Below, piece by piece: positions 6,294-14,585 of a stretch of DNA of 19,111 bases (positions within the stretch are counted from its first letter, which is position 1; every line of letters starts with the position of its first letter). Below the pieces are notes generated by a model. That model ran no database searches, was not told where the DNA came from, and saw only the letters and a program-made list of their open reading frames with translations. Origin of the DNA: Clostridium sp. CAG:138 (GTDB taxonomy: Bacteria > Bacillota > Clostridia > Christensenellales > CAG-138); the NCBI GenBank assembly GCA_000435055.1, contig FR879717.1:1-19111 (forward strand). Reading direction: 5' to 3'. A program made the position numbers and the translations under genes.

Positions 6294-7979
6294 ATGAAAC
6301 AGATTCTGCGCAAAGCAATTGCTCTTATTCTTGCAGTTACGGCTGTGCTTTTTCCGCTTGCTCAGATGGCAACTTTAATCCGAACAACAGATTCCGCAAA
6401 ACTTGCAAGCTCAATCGAGACAGCCGATACAAACAGTGTTGTTATTAAAGCGGCGATAGAAAAGCATTATGACGGTGACGGTTGGAATTTTGAGCCGCGC
6501 ACTTCCGACGGCGTTCACATAACGCCTCAAGGCGACGGTATGCACCTGAAAGGACACCCGGACGAGGCGTTCTTTGTGTTCGAAAAAACCGCAGCATTGG
6601 AATTCACGGCAGAATTTGATGCCGGCTGGACATATAACAGCAAATATTCATATTTTTTTGGGAATGATTCTGAGGCAGCCGAAGTAAAAAAACTCACGGA
6701 TGGCTCGGTGAAATTTACATACAAGGTGAAAAAGGGTGCAAAAATTGCCGTGACGGAACTTACGGCTGCGTGCGTGAATGCAACTGCGGATGCGCTGCCG
6801 CGACTGGATATAAGCATCGACTGCGATTTTGAATCCGTAACAAAGGATGAATGGGTCAACGCAAAAATATCACTGCAGCTCGGAACAAAAACGTTTGCAA
6901 GCGGTAATTATAACGGCAGCGGCAAGGTTAAAGGGCGCGGGAACTCGTCATGGGGTTATGATAAGAAGCCGTACTCAATCAAGCTTGACGAAAAGGCTTC
7001 ACTGCTCGATATTCCGAAAACAAAAAAATATGCAATTGTTGCGAGTTACACCGATTCAACCCTGATGCGGAATTATATTACTTATAAAGCATATCAGGAT
7101 TTGATTGGTATCGATTATGTTCCGAAATGCGAATTTGTTGATGTTTATCTCAACGGCAGATACAACGGCATATATATTTTGGTTGAAAGAATTTCAATTG
7201 AAAAAAACAAAATCAACATTGCCGAAGCGGATGAAGACAATATTACCGGCGGTTATCTGATTGAAAAGAACGTTCACGGAAGAGTGAACTACAAAAAGGA
7301 TCAGGTGTTCGACTGCCCGTATCAGGCGAACCAGGTGAAGGATTATTTTGTCTTGGAGGAGCCTGAAATTGAAGATACTGAACTGAGGCGTGAGGTGCTG
7401 CAATATCTGAACGTCTACATGCAGCGGGTCCATAACTCGGTGATGGGATTCAGCTCGGAACAATATACTGAATACATCGATGAAGATTCATGGGTCGATT
7501 TTGTGATAGTTCAGGAAATCAGCAAAAACATAGACGGCAATTTGAAAACAAGCTGTTGGATGTATAAAGAGCGCGACGACAATAAACTTTACATGACTGC
7601 TTTGTGGGATTTTGACCTTGCCTACGGAATCGTGAACTGGAGCAATGCGGATGAGGAACGAAACGATGCAACGGATTGCCCGGGCAGCGGAACATATGAA
7701 GACTTTATGATTATTAATTCATCCTGCCCGTGGATAAAAAAACTTTATCAGCAGGATGAATTCCGTGAGCTGTTGACGGAACGATATACCTGTTATCGCA
7801 CAACGGTGATTGCGGAGCTTCAGGCTCTGATTCCGGAGCAGGCAGCGTATCTTGCAAAAGCCGAAGATGCAAACTATAAATTATGGAAGAAAAATTTCAG
7901 CCTTGGCGTTGCAAACCTGCAGACTTGGCTCAACGGAAGACTTGAATGGCTGGATGAAGTTTGGCTTATCGAAAATTGA
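6294..7979 (+). CDS. Secreted CotH-kinase family protein
   Basis: A 561-residue protein with an N-terminal signal sequence (KQILRKAIALILAVTAVLF), so it is exported. The ATG at 6294 is preceded by GTGAGG. Residues about 55-170 form a region of unknown fold, then the CotH domain begins with RGNSSWGYDKKPYSIKL (RGNSSW at 215-220), which is diagnostic of the family. It continues through LMRNYITYKAYQDL, VYLNGRYNGIYILVERI and GGYLIEKN to WDFDLAYG (438-445), whose Asp residues fit the metal-binding position. CotH proteins are atypical protein kinases: in Bacillus spores CotH phosphorylates coat proteins, while many Clostridia carry secreted forms of unknown target. The gene is followed 18 bases later by a lipoprotein of the metallo-beta-lactamase fold, so the two probably form an operon. 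Nothing here proves a spore role. Confidence 0.9.
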   Translation: MKQILRKAIALILAVTAVLFPLAQMATLIRTTDSAKLASSIETADTNSVVIKAAIEKHYDGDGWNFEPRTSDGVHITPQGDGMHLKGHPDEAFFVFEKTAALEFTAEFDAGWTYNSKYSYFFGNDSEAAEVKKLTDGSVKFTYKVKKGAKIAVTELTAACVNATADALPRLDISIDCDFESVTKDEWVNAKISLQLGTKTFASGNYNGSGKVKGRGNSSWGYDKKPYSIKLDEKASLLDIPKTKKYAIVASYTDSTLMRNYITYKAYQDLIGIDYVPKCEFVDVYLNGRYNGIYILVERISIEKNKINIAEADEDNITGGYLIEKNVHGRVNYKKDQVFDCPYQANQVKDYFVLEEPEIEDTELRREVLQYLNVYMQRVHNSVMGFSSEQYTEYIDEDSWVDFVIVQEISKNIDGNLKTSCWMYKERDDNKLYMTALWDFDLAYGIVNWSNADEERNDATDCPGSGTYEDFMIINSSCPWIKKLYQQDEFRELLTERYTCYRTTVIAELQALIPEQAAYLAKAEDANYKLWKKNFSLGVANLQTWLNGRLEWLDEVWLIEN

Positions 7980-7997
7980 TTTGAAGGAGAAAAGTTT

Positions 7998-8864
7998 ATG
8001 ACCAAAATTTGTGCTTGTTTGATGATTGCCGCACTGCTTTTTTGTTGCTTGTTCGCGGCATGCACACCCAAGAACGATGTGAATGAAGCCTTAAAAGATA
8101 CGTTAAAGATTGAAATTCTCAAAATCGGCAAGGCTGATTGCAGCATTATTACCGACGGAACAACATCCATTGTTGTTGATTGCGGAGAAGAGGATGACGG
8201 TGCGGAGATTTCGGCAGCTATGGATGCGCTCGGTATCAACAGCATTGATTACCTGATTATTACACATTACGACAAGGATCATATCGGAGGTGCGCCGACT
8301 CTTTTGAAAAAATATAAAGTTTCGAAGCTTCTTGAGCCTGATTATACTCCTGTCGACACAACGGCATACGCTTATATGTCATACAGAAATGCATTGGCGG
8401 AAGCGAAAGCCAACGGAAAATGCGGAAGCGCAGAAGCTGTATCCGACTCGGTTGATTTGACCGTTTCGGACATAAAGCTGAACATCGTGGGCACGTTCGG
8501 CAAAGATTATGCAAAAAACCAAGACAATAACGATTCGTTGGTCGTAAGTCTCGAACATCTCGGAAACAGCTTTCTTTTTGCGGGCGATATTGAAAAGCAG
8601 CGTATTGCCGATATGCTTTCACAGGGAAGGGTACAACCTTGTGATTTTTTGAAAGTGCCGCATCACGGCGTTTATAACTCAAAGCTTGAAGACTATTTTT
8701 CAAAAGTTAACATGAAATATGCAGCCATAACGTGTTCCGATAAGAATCCTGCGGAACAAAAGACTTTGGATCTTTTGACGGCAAAGGGGTGTCGGACCTT
8801 TTTGACTTCGAACGGCACGGTGCATATTCGCAGCACAAAGAACGGAATCGACATTACACAATAA
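7998..8864 (+). CDS. ComEC-like metallo-beta-lactamase-fold lipoprotein
   Basis: A 288-residue protein with a lipoprotein signal peptide: a hydrophobic stretch ends in LFAAC, with Cys22 as the probable lipidated residue. GGAG lies just before the ATG at 7998. The mature part is a metallo-beta-lactamase domain of the ComEC/Rec2 competence type, without the transmembrane channel. It has the metal motif THYDKDHIGG (His90, Asp92, Asp94, His95), Asp197 in FLFAGDIEKQ, and KVPHHGVYNS (His222-His223). These residues fit two metal ions and a hydrolase acting outside the cell, often inferred to be on nucleic acid or phosphoester substrates. It lies 18 bases after the CotH-type gene, so it is likely co-transcribed. 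Substrate unknown. Confidence 0.88.
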   Translation: MTKICACLMIAALLFCCLFAACTPKNDVNEALKDTLKIEILKIGKADCSIITDGTTSIVVDCGEEDDGAEISAAMDALGINSIDYLIITHYDKDHIGGAPTLLKKYKVSKLLEPDYTPVDTTAYAYMSYRNALAEAKANGKCGSAEAVSDSVDLTVSDIKLNIVGTFGKDYAKNQDNNDSLVVSLEHLGNSFLFAGDIEKQRIADMLSQGRVQPCDFLKVPHHGVYNSKLEDYFSKVNMKYAAITCSDKNPAEQKTLDLLTAKGCRTFLTSNGTVHIRSTKNGIDITQ

Positions 8865-8868
8865 GACT

Positions 8869-9024
8869 TTGCTTGTTTTCGATGACTGTCCGATGGAGCG
8901 GCAGCAGATTCCGCAGGTGATGTCGCGTTTCAGCGCAGCTTTGTTTCGCGCCTGCAAACAGGTTCCCTGTTTTGCCGAGGGCACGTTTGACAAGGACAAG
9001 CTTTATAACGATGAATTGGGCTGA
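8869..9024 (+). pseudogene. Unrecognised short coding remnant after the MBL lipoprotein
   Basis: A 51-codon open frame reading LLVFDDCPMERQQIPQVM through ACKQVPCFAEG to a TGA at 9022-9024 has protein-like composition and codon use similar to its neighbours. The possible starts are TTG 8869, ATG 8893 and ATG 8920, and none has a convincing ribosome binding site. It looks more like the C-terminal end of a lost gene than a working gene. I do not recognise the family. The rest of the gap (9025-9080) holds nothing I can support. Confidence 0.35.
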
Positions 9025-9080
9025 CTCTGTCGGATAATAGCGGATACGGAAAACCGAGCGTACAGCCGCATCGTAAAAGC

Positions 9081-9109
9081 TTGCCAGTTCGGCATTGCTA
9101 TGCTATACT
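9081..9109 (+). promoter_or_regulatory. Promoter with extended -10 before the membrane protein/two-component region
   Basis: TTGCCA (9081-9086) and TATACT (9104-9109) are 17 bases apart, and the -10 is preceded by TG (TGC TATACT), the extended -10 arrangement. An overlapping TATAAT occurs at 9109-9114 but would have a 22-base spacer. Transcription should begin near 9116, about 78 bases before the ATG at 9194. Confidence 0.65.
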
Positions 9110-9193
9110 ATAATTGCAGTAAAGGCTGCATGATTTTCCCGAAAGCCTGCGTAAGCAGTGCATAAGCGGGATGTACGGAGGACGATTCGGATT

Positions 9194-9841
9194 ATGCCGA
9201 AAAGAAAAAAACTTACAGATGCGGACGTTAAAAAAGTAGAATCCGTCATCTTGTCTGACACTGATGTTGAAAAAGCAGATCGCAGCAAGTACGGTGTTGC
9301 ACGCAGATCCATTTGGTATATATTGCGCTTTGTTCTTATTGCGTCGGTTGTTGTAACGCTTTGTTACGCTGCGCTTATGGAGGCAATGTATGTCAGCAAT
9401 ATATATATTATTGTGACCGAAGGAATGGAGATGCGCGCCGACTGCATTCTCGGGAACAAATCAAAAGCCGAGTTGACAGAGCATTTTACCGAAAGCTGGC
9501 TTCAGGAAGATGAAGCGGTGAACGGAAACAAGTATTCGCTATATCGAGTGGATTCATATGATCACAGGCTGGAAATCGAAAAGTTCCGGGTTTGGCCGTG
9601 GTCAAAAGAGGCAACGCTGCAGGTCGTTGAGCGTGTTCCGAACATTCAGGCAACTCCTTACAGCAGCGATACAACCGACCCGGTTCCAAGCTGGGTTGCG
9701 TGCCGCTACGAAATCACTGTCGATAAGTTTGACGGGCGATGGTACATAACAAGGCTTACCGTTGTTGATGTCGATCCGCCGGAGGAGCCCCACGCAACAC
9801 CGGACTATTCCAAACTTGAGACGGATATTCCGCACTATTGA
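9194..9841 (+). CDS. Membrane-anchored protein of unknown function
   Basis: A 215-residue protein that I cannot assign to a family. The ATG at 9194 is taken as the start; a GGAGG at 9177-9181 is rather far upstream (12 bases), and a GTG at 9158 would extend it by 12 basic residues. The first 40 residues are charged and lysine-rich (PKRKKLTDADVKKVE), followed by one transmembrane helix (about residues 46-70, ILRFVLIASVVVTLCYAAL). The remaining 145 residues should be outside the cell and are rich in beta-type sequence (YEITVDKFDGRWYITRLTVVDVDPP), recalling lipoprotein or DUF4829-like folds. It precedes the response regulator gene by 160 bases with a terminator-like hairpin between, so it may be a separate unit. 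It could be a partner or target of that system. Confidence 0.75.
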   Translation: MPKRKKLTDADVKKVESVILSDTDVEKADRSKYGVARRSIWYILRFVLIASVVVTLCYAALMEAMYVSNIYIIVTEGMEMRADCILGNKSKAELTEHFTESWLQEDEAVNGNKYSLYRVDSYDHRLEIEKFRVWPWSKEATLQVVERVPNIQATPYSSDTTDPVPSWVACRYEITVDKFDGRWYITRLTVVDVDPPEEPHATPDYSKLETDIPHY

Positions 9842-9891
9842 TTCTGTGCCGCCGCCATATTTTGAACGGCGCATTGTGAACGATGACTTGG

Positions 9892-9916
9892 GCGGCGCGC
9901 TTTGCGCTGCTCTTTT
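9892..9916 (+). terminator. Possible Rho-independent terminator
   Basis: GCGGCGC (9892-9898) can pair with GCGCTGC (9904-9910), with one G-U pair, around a 5-base loop. TCTTTT follows directly. The stem is GC-rich, but the T-run is interrupted. It sits 50 bases after the membrane protein stop and before the response regulator. Confidence 0.45.
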
Positions 9917-10001
9917 GATTTAGCGGAATGAATTTTGAAGTGCGGCTTGAACATGAAGAGTAATTTATCATGTTTATTCCGAAAAAGAGGCAGAGGATGA
10001 G

Positions 10002-10661
10002 ATGATAAGAATACTGGTTGTTGAGGATGACAGAGATATTTCGGCTTTGATACAGCTCGCGCTGAAAAATGCAGGGTATGACGTTTTTGCCGCTTTTGAT
10101 GGGCAGGAGGGTGCAAATCTGCTGGAAACGCAAAAATTTGAGCTTTGCCTGCTGGACATTATGCTGCCGCAGATCAGCGGATACGAATTGTTTTCATATA
10201 TTAATGAGTATTCAATACCGGTGATATTCATAACCGCGCGCGGGGAACTGGACGACAAGCGGAAGGCATTTCGCATGGGTGCGGATGACTACATTGTTAA
10301 ACCGTTCGAAATTGAGGAACTGCTTCTGAGAACCGAAAACATTTTGCGTCTGCACGGCTACAAAAACAACCTGCTTCGCGTCGGGGATGTTGAACTCGAT
10401 GCGGAAGCACATATTGTCAGAAAAGCGGGAAGAGAAATAACATTGACGCCTAAAGAATTTGAGCTGCTGCATTTTCTCCTGCGGAATAAGGGTGTTGCTC
10501 TTTCGCGCTTCGCGCTTTACGAGCGCGTGTGGAATGACGGGGAAAGCGGCGATACACGAACACTGGATATTCACATCACGCGGCTTCGAAAAAAACTCGG
10601 ACTCGAAAATGAGATTACAACGGTACATAAGCTTGGATACATCATTCGGGAGAAAACATGA
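10002..10661 (+). CDS. OmpR/PhoB-type response regulator
   Basis: A 219-residue DNA-binding response regulator. The ATG at 10002 follows AGAGG at 9992-9996. The receiver domain (about 1-115) has the acidic pocket Glu8-Asp9-Asp10, the phosphoacceptor Asp52 (LLDIMLPQISGYE) and the conserved Lys100 (IVKPFE). Residues about 125-219 form a winged-helix domain (LTPKEFELLHFLLRNKG, then DTRTLDIHITRLRKKLG). All signalling residues are present. Its stop codon overlaps the start of the histidine kinase gene by 4 bases (ATGA), so the two are translationally coupled and almost certainly form a cognate pair. No metabolic or resistance gene lies within the operon to reveal the stimulus. Confidence 0.95.
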   Translation: MIRILVVEDDRDISALIQLALKNAGYDVFAAFDGQEGANLLETQKFELCLLDIMLPQISGYELFSYINEYSIPVIFITARGELDDKRKAFRMGADDYIVKPFEIEELLLRTENILRLHGYKNNLLRVGDVELDAEAHIVRKAGREITLTPKEFELLHFLLRNKGVALSRFALYERVWNDGESGDTRTLDIHITRLRKKLGLENEITTVHKLGYIIREKT

Positions 10662-11998
10662 GTCTTTCAAAAAAAGTTATTATAATAATAACTCTTGTTG
10701 TATTCGCCGCTTTTTCGGCGGGCGGAACGGTTCTGCTTGCAACCAACAGCAGAGCGGCTCTTGCGGAATCCGTTGCACAGAATTCAAGGCGAAAGCAAAT
10801 GAGCTGCTATGCACTTGAAAGCAAACTGCTTGCCGACAGGCTGAACGGAAGAAAAACGGATAAAACCGAGCTTGCGCGGTACGCTGATAAGATGGTTGCG
10901 TATGCAACGGGAGAAGAAATTGAAATTATCGATTCAAACGGGCAGGTTATTTTTTCAAATCTTAAGGGAGATGCGCCGGTTCTTCGGCAAAACTCATATT
11001 CCGTTGAAAAAAATGAAAATGGGTATTTCAATTGTTTCAATGCAACGCTGAGTTCGTACGGAACGGAATTAAACATTATCATGCGATATGATATTTCGTA
11101 TGTGTTTGCCGAAAGAAAACGCCAATACATTGCATTTTTGCTGATTGAATCGGCTGTTTTACTCTGCTCCGGGCTTGCTGCCTTCTTCATAACAAAGCGG
11201 ATAACAAGGCCTTTGGAGCGGTTGGCTCAAACGGCAAACAGAATCAGCGGGGGAGAGTATTCGCTTCGTACACAGATTGATTCCGGGGATGAAATCGGCT
11301 CACTGAGCAAAAGTTTTGATGCAATGGTTGCCGAGCTTGAGCAGCAGCTTGAAAACAGGACGGCTTTCGTTGCCGATTTCTCGCACGAGCTTAAAACGCC
11401 GATGACCTCCGTTATCGGGTATGCGGATATTTTGAGAACGCATGTCCTTGATGAGCATGACAAGTTCATGTATGCGGACAGAATTTTTAAAAACGCAAAG
11501 CGAATGGAAAACCTTTCGGTAAAAATGCTGCGAATGCTGAAGCTTTCTCAAACGGAACCGACACTTGAGCCCGTTGAGTCGGAACGCATTGAGCGCGGAA
11601 TCCGGCAGATGTTTGAAAACGGAGAAAATTTGGATATCAACAGTGAAAAAGGAATAAAGATACTTTGTGATTACAATCTGCTGCTGACCCTGCTGCGCAA
11701 TCTGATTGAAAATGCGTTCAGATTTTCTGACGGGCAAAAAGTAATTGTGAAAATCGAAAGAAGCGGTAACTGCTGCCGCTTCGGCGTTGCGGACAGCGGA
11801 AGGGGCATGACTCAAGAAGAAATTCGCCGCGCTGCCGAGCCTTTTTATAAGGCGGACAAATCCAGAAGCGCAGCGGGTTACGGAATCGGATTATCCATTT
11901 GCAAAAGCATATGCACGCTTTTTAAAACAGAGTTGAAATTTGAAAGCGAACTCGGCAGGGGAACCTGCGTTTCGTTTGATTTGGAGGTGACTGAATGA
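10658..11998 (+). CDS. Membrane sensor histidine kinase
   Basis: A 446-residue sensor kinase, cognate to the response regulator it overlaps. One transmembrane helix lies at about 7-29 and a second at about 154-176, bracketing an extracellular sensor of about 125 residues with no domain I recognise. A HAMP linker follows (KRITRPLERLAQTANRISGG). Next is the H-box with phosphoacceptor His243 (FSHELKTPMTSVIGYADIL), then the ATP-binding domain with N box NLIENAFRFS (Asn348, Asn352), the G1 motif DSGRGM and the G2 motif GYGIGLSICKS (407-417). The kinase appears complete. Its stop overlaps the ATG of the following membrane protein by 4 bases, placing that protein in the same signalling operon. Confidence 0.94.
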   Translation: MSLSKKVIIIITLVVFAAFSAGGTVLLATNSRAALAESVAQNSRRKQMSCYALESKLLADRLNGRKTDKTELARYADKMVAYATGEEIEIIDSNGQVIFSNLKGDAPVLRQNSYSVEKNENGYFNCFNATLSSYGTELNIIMRYDISYVFAERKRQYIAFLLIESAVLLCSGLAAFFITKRITRPLERLAQTANRISGGEYSLRTQIDSGDEIGSLSKSFDAMVAELEQQLENRTAFVADFSHELKTPMTSVIGYADILRTHVLDEHDKFMYADRIFKNAKRMENLSVKMLRMLKLSQTEPTLEPVESERIERGIRQMFENGENLDINSEKGIKILCDYNLLLTLLRNLIENAFRFSDGQKVIVKIERSGNCCRFGVADSGRGMTQEEIRRAAEPFYKADKSRSAAGYGIGLSICKSICTLFKTELKFESELGRGTCVSFDLEVTE

Positions 11999-12663
11999 AA
12001 AAGCATGCGTTGCGGCTTTTGGCAGCATTGCTTGCCGCAGCGGCTGTTGCGGGACTTGCTGCGGCACCGATAATCTATTTTAAAATATCGGATAAATTGC
12101 TCCTGAACAGGGAATTTACAATGGATGAACTGCCTCAAATTGCAATCGGGAGCAGTGAGATTGAATTCTTGAAAGGTGCGGAAGAATATCTTTGCGGCAC
12201 AGCCTACGAAACGACAGCGGAAAAGTGTGGCGTGGAGGAAATGATTCCGGCACTGGACGATTTTCTTTCTGCCATGCCGTTCTTGGAAGAAATGAAAATT
12301 GCAGTCATGTGTTCTTTGAACGAAGCCTCATATTGCGATGCATACGGAACCGAACACGTGAAAACATACACCTGCTATAATAAAGATTATGTGATGCCCG
12401 CACAGGAGGTCGTTGCGGCCGTTGAGGACGGGACTCAAAAAGTGGTTGCGTTCAGCATTCGGTTCAGCGCAGAAATATCTATTGCGGATTCGGAAAGCGA
12501 ACGCCTGAAATTCATGGAAAAATACCTTGAATACAGCACGCTGGATGTACTGCCGGACTGGAAATACAACGGCTCACGCTATTATTCCGAAACGGTCGGG
12601 TTGTTCCTCAATGTTGTGCTTGACGATGAGAATAAAATAATATATATCGGCTTGGAGCGCTGA
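11995..12663 (+). CDS. Membrane-anchored or exported protein in the two-component operon
   Basis: A 222-residue protein I do not recognise. Its ATG overlaps the kinase stop codon (ATGA), and GGAGG at 11981-11985 supplies the ribosome binding site 9 bases before it. The first 28 residues (KKHALRLLAALLAAAAVAGL) form a signal peptide or anchor without a lipobox Cys. The remainder is predicted to be outside the cell, with four Cys residues (in YLCGTAY, EKCGVEE, MCSLNEASYCDAY) plus one in YTCYN. Overlapping translation with the kinase suggests a functional link, such as a signal-sensing accessory protein that modulates the kinase from outside, but this is inference. It resembles the protein at 9194-9841 only in general layout. 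Confidence 0.8.
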   Translation: MKKHALRLLAALLAAAAVAGLAAAPIIYFKISDKLLLNREFTMDELPQIAIGSSEIEFLKGAEEYLCGTAYETTAEKCGVEEMIPALDDFLSAMPFLEEMKIAVMCSLNEASYCDAYGTEHVKTYTCYNKDYVMPAQEVVAAVEDGTQKVVAFSIRFSAEISIADSESERLKFMEKYLEYSTLDVLPDWKYNGSRYYSETVGLFLNVVLDDENKIIYIGLER

Positions 12664-12699
12664 CGGAAACATTTCGGAAATAATCGGGGTATACACTCT

Positions 12700-12729
12700 T
12701 TGCAGAACTTAAGCAGTCACTGATTAAAT
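12700..12729 (+). promoter_or_regulatory. Weak candidate promoter of the M1 peptidase gene
   Basis: TTGCAG (12700-12705) and TTAAAT (12724-12729) are 18 bases apart, and the -10 is preceded by TGA, an extended -10 form. Each box matches consensus at only four positions. No terminator is visible between 12663 and here, so read-through from the signalling operon is also possible. Confidence 0.3.
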
Positions 12730-12792
12730 CGGAGAGGCGAACGGAATTTTCGTGTACGGTCGGTGATTAAGTAAACGAGGGAGTGTGCTTGA

Positions 12793-14424
12793 ATGAGAAA
12801 AATTGTTCTGGTATTGACAGCGGCGGTAATGCTCGCTGCCGTATGTTTTTCGGGCTGCAAAGGCGCAGTCGGAGTTGATTCCGGGCGAAAAAAAGACCCG
12901 ATACAGTTTACCGCCGAACCGACGCAGGCGGGTTTGCCGACGGGTTTGGTTTTTCCGACAAGCGTGGTGCCGACGGATTTGGTTTTGCCGACAAGCGTGC
13001 CCGAATCGCTTTCGGTGAATGAGAACGAGCAAAAAGCAAGCAGTTTTGTGCTTGATGTTACCCTTTCAACGGATGAGCATATGCTCACGGTTGAACAAAC
13101 GACGGATTATCTGAACCCGGCGGGAAAAAATCTTTCGGAAATATACTTCAACATCTATCCCGAAGCATTCAGTGCGGACGGGGGCGGTGCAGCTGTTCAA
13201 AGCATAAAGCTGAACGGCAGTGAGTCACAGCTTGAAAACGTTAAAGGGACCGTGTTCAAGGCTGTTCTTGCCTCGCCGTTGGCCGCGGACGAACGCTGCA
13301 GGATAGAAATTCGATACAGCGTTCGGATTCCGAACATAAAGAATCGCTTCGGTTGGCAGGAAAACATTTTCAACTTGGGCAATTTTGTAATCACACCCGC
13401 CGTGTATGAAAACGGAGCCTATGCAGTTGAACCGTATGTTGATATCGGCGACGCGTTTTATACGGACATTGCAAACTACAGTGTCCGAATAAATGTTCCT
13501 GAGGGATACAAGATTGCTGCAACGGGTGAGCTCGGAGCGGACGGCATGTATCACGCAAAAAACGTACGCGATTTTGCATTCTGCGCAAGCGACAGCTTCG
13601 AAACACTGGCAAAAGACACGGGAAACACGAAAATAACCGTATATTATGATTCCGCGCTTCCGAAAACGGCGAACAGGGTGCTTGATGTTGCAGCGAAATC
13701 GCTCGCTCTCTACGGGGAAAAGTTCGGAGAGTACCCCTACAGCACGCTCAGTGTTGTTCTTAACGGGCTGACCGGCGGGGTGAACGGAATGGAATACCCA
13801 ACCCTTGTTATGATAGCGCCGGAGATTTCGCTTGATGATTTTGAGAAAATGGGTCTGGATTTTAAAACGGACGAATCGGCCGCCGCAACGGTTTACTCAA
13901 TGGATCATTCCGTTTGTCATGAGGTTGCGCACCAATGGTTTTACGGTATTGTCGGCAATGACCAAGTGAAAGAAGCGTGGCTTGATGAGGGCTTTTGCCG
14001 ATTTTGCGAATTTGTTTACGATGAAGCATATCCGCCGGAGTTCACCGCTGATATAAGCGGCTTCAAAACGGAGATGAGACTTAAGCTGAGCGCTGCACGT
14101 GTTGCGGGAATCGGGCGTGATGCGAACATGAGTTATGCGGACGATACAACGGACCTGACAAAGTCGCTGTATTATTGGAATGATGAGGATCCGATGGGTT
14201 ATTCCGATATTTATGATAAAGGAGCGGGACTCTTGTATGCAATTTACGGAAAGCTGGGCAGCAAAGCGTTCTTTGATGCGGTAAAAGGCTATGTCATAAA
14301 GTTTAAGTATGATTTTGTGACAACTGAAAAGTTTAAAGAGTATTGGCACAGCATGGCGGATGTCGGCGAAATCATCGATGCATATCTTTCCGTGCCCGCG
14401 CAGAGCGCGCCGAATGCGGAATAA
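12793..14424 (+). CDS. M1-family zinc metallopeptidase lipoprotein
   Basis: A 543-residue lipoprotein: the signal peptide ends in CFSGC, with Cys22 as the likely lipidation site. GAGGGAG lies about 9 bases before the ATG at 12793. Residues about 40-75 are a Pro/Thr/Val-rich linker containing a duplicated 11-residue unit. Then comes an N-terminal beta domain of the M1 (aminopeptidase N-like) type and a thermolysin-like catalytic domain. The zinc site is HEVAHQWF (His376, His380) with Glu399 in AWLDEGF, exactly 18 residues after the second His. The substrate-binding motif appears as GMEYP (332-336), the version seen in a bacterial M1 subgroup instead of GAMEN. The C-terminal helical domain is short compared with full aminopeptidase N (about 850 residues). 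It should hydrolyse peptides at the outer face of the membrane. Confidence 0.92.
   Translation: MRKIVLVLTAAVMLAAVCFSGCKGAVGVDSGRKKDPIQFTAEPTQAGLPTGLVFPTSVVPTDLVLPTSVPESLSVNENEQKASSFVLDVTLSTDEHMLTVEQTTDYLNPAGKNLSEIYFNIYPEAFSADGGGAAVQSIKLNGSESQLENVKGTVFKAVLASPLAADERCRIEIRYSVRIPNIKNRFGWQENIFNLGNFVITPAVYENGAYAVEPYVDIGDAFYTDIANYSVRINVPEGYKIAATGELGADGMYHAKNVRDFAFCASDSFETLAKDTGNTKITVYYDSALPKTANRVLDVAAKSLALYGEKFGEYPYSTLSVVLNGLTGGVNGMEYPTLVMIAPEISLDDFEKMGLDFKTDESAAATVYSMDHSVCHEVAHQWFYGIVGNDQVKEAWLDEGFCRFCEFVYDEAYPPEFTADISGFKTEMRLKLSAARVAGIGRDANMSYADDTTDLTKSLYYWNDEDPMGYSDIYDKGAGLLYAIYGKLGSKAFFDAVKGYVIKFKYDFVTTEKFKEYWHSMADVGEIIDAYLSVPAQSAPNAE
12937..13002 (+). repeat. Two tandem 33-base repeats coding a Pro-rich linker
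   Basis: Two adjacent 33-base units (12937-12969 and 12970-13002) differ at only a few positions. They encode PTGLVFPTSVV and PTDLVLPTSVP just after the lipoprotein signal of the M1 peptidase. Because the unit is a multiple of three, copy number changes would keep the frame and alter only the tether length. Confidence 0.85.
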
Positions 14425-14483
14425 AGGACACGAACGTCCGAACAGTGAACGATATGCAGCCGGAAGCTGCGCAGCGGACCCGT

Positions 14484-14515
14484 ACCCGCTTGAATCAAAT
14501 CGAGTGGGTTTATTC
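14484..14515 (+). terminator. Hairpin terminator candidate between convergent genes
   Basis: ACCCGCTTGA (14484-14493) and TCGAGTGGGT (14500-14509) form a 10-base-pair stem with two G-U pairs and a 6-base loop, followed by TTATT. It lies 60 bases after the M1 peptidase stop and before the end of the convergent thyX gene. The T-run is weak. Confidence 0.45.
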
Positions 14516-14585
14516 GGAACACTGCGCAGTTTTTGGTTGTTTAATTATCGGAACGGGATTTATCCGAAAAAACTCAAATTAAAAT

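Noticed and set aside
9109..9114. TATAAT as the -10 for the 9194 gene
   Set aside because: Its distance to TTGCCA is 22 bases; the overlapping TATACT at 9104-9109 has the ideal 17-base spacer and a TG extension.
14521..14530. Palindrome ACTGCGCAGT followed by a T-run, as a terminator
   Set aside because: The palindrome has no loop, leaving at most three base pairs if folded; the hairpin at 14484-14509 is the better candidate.
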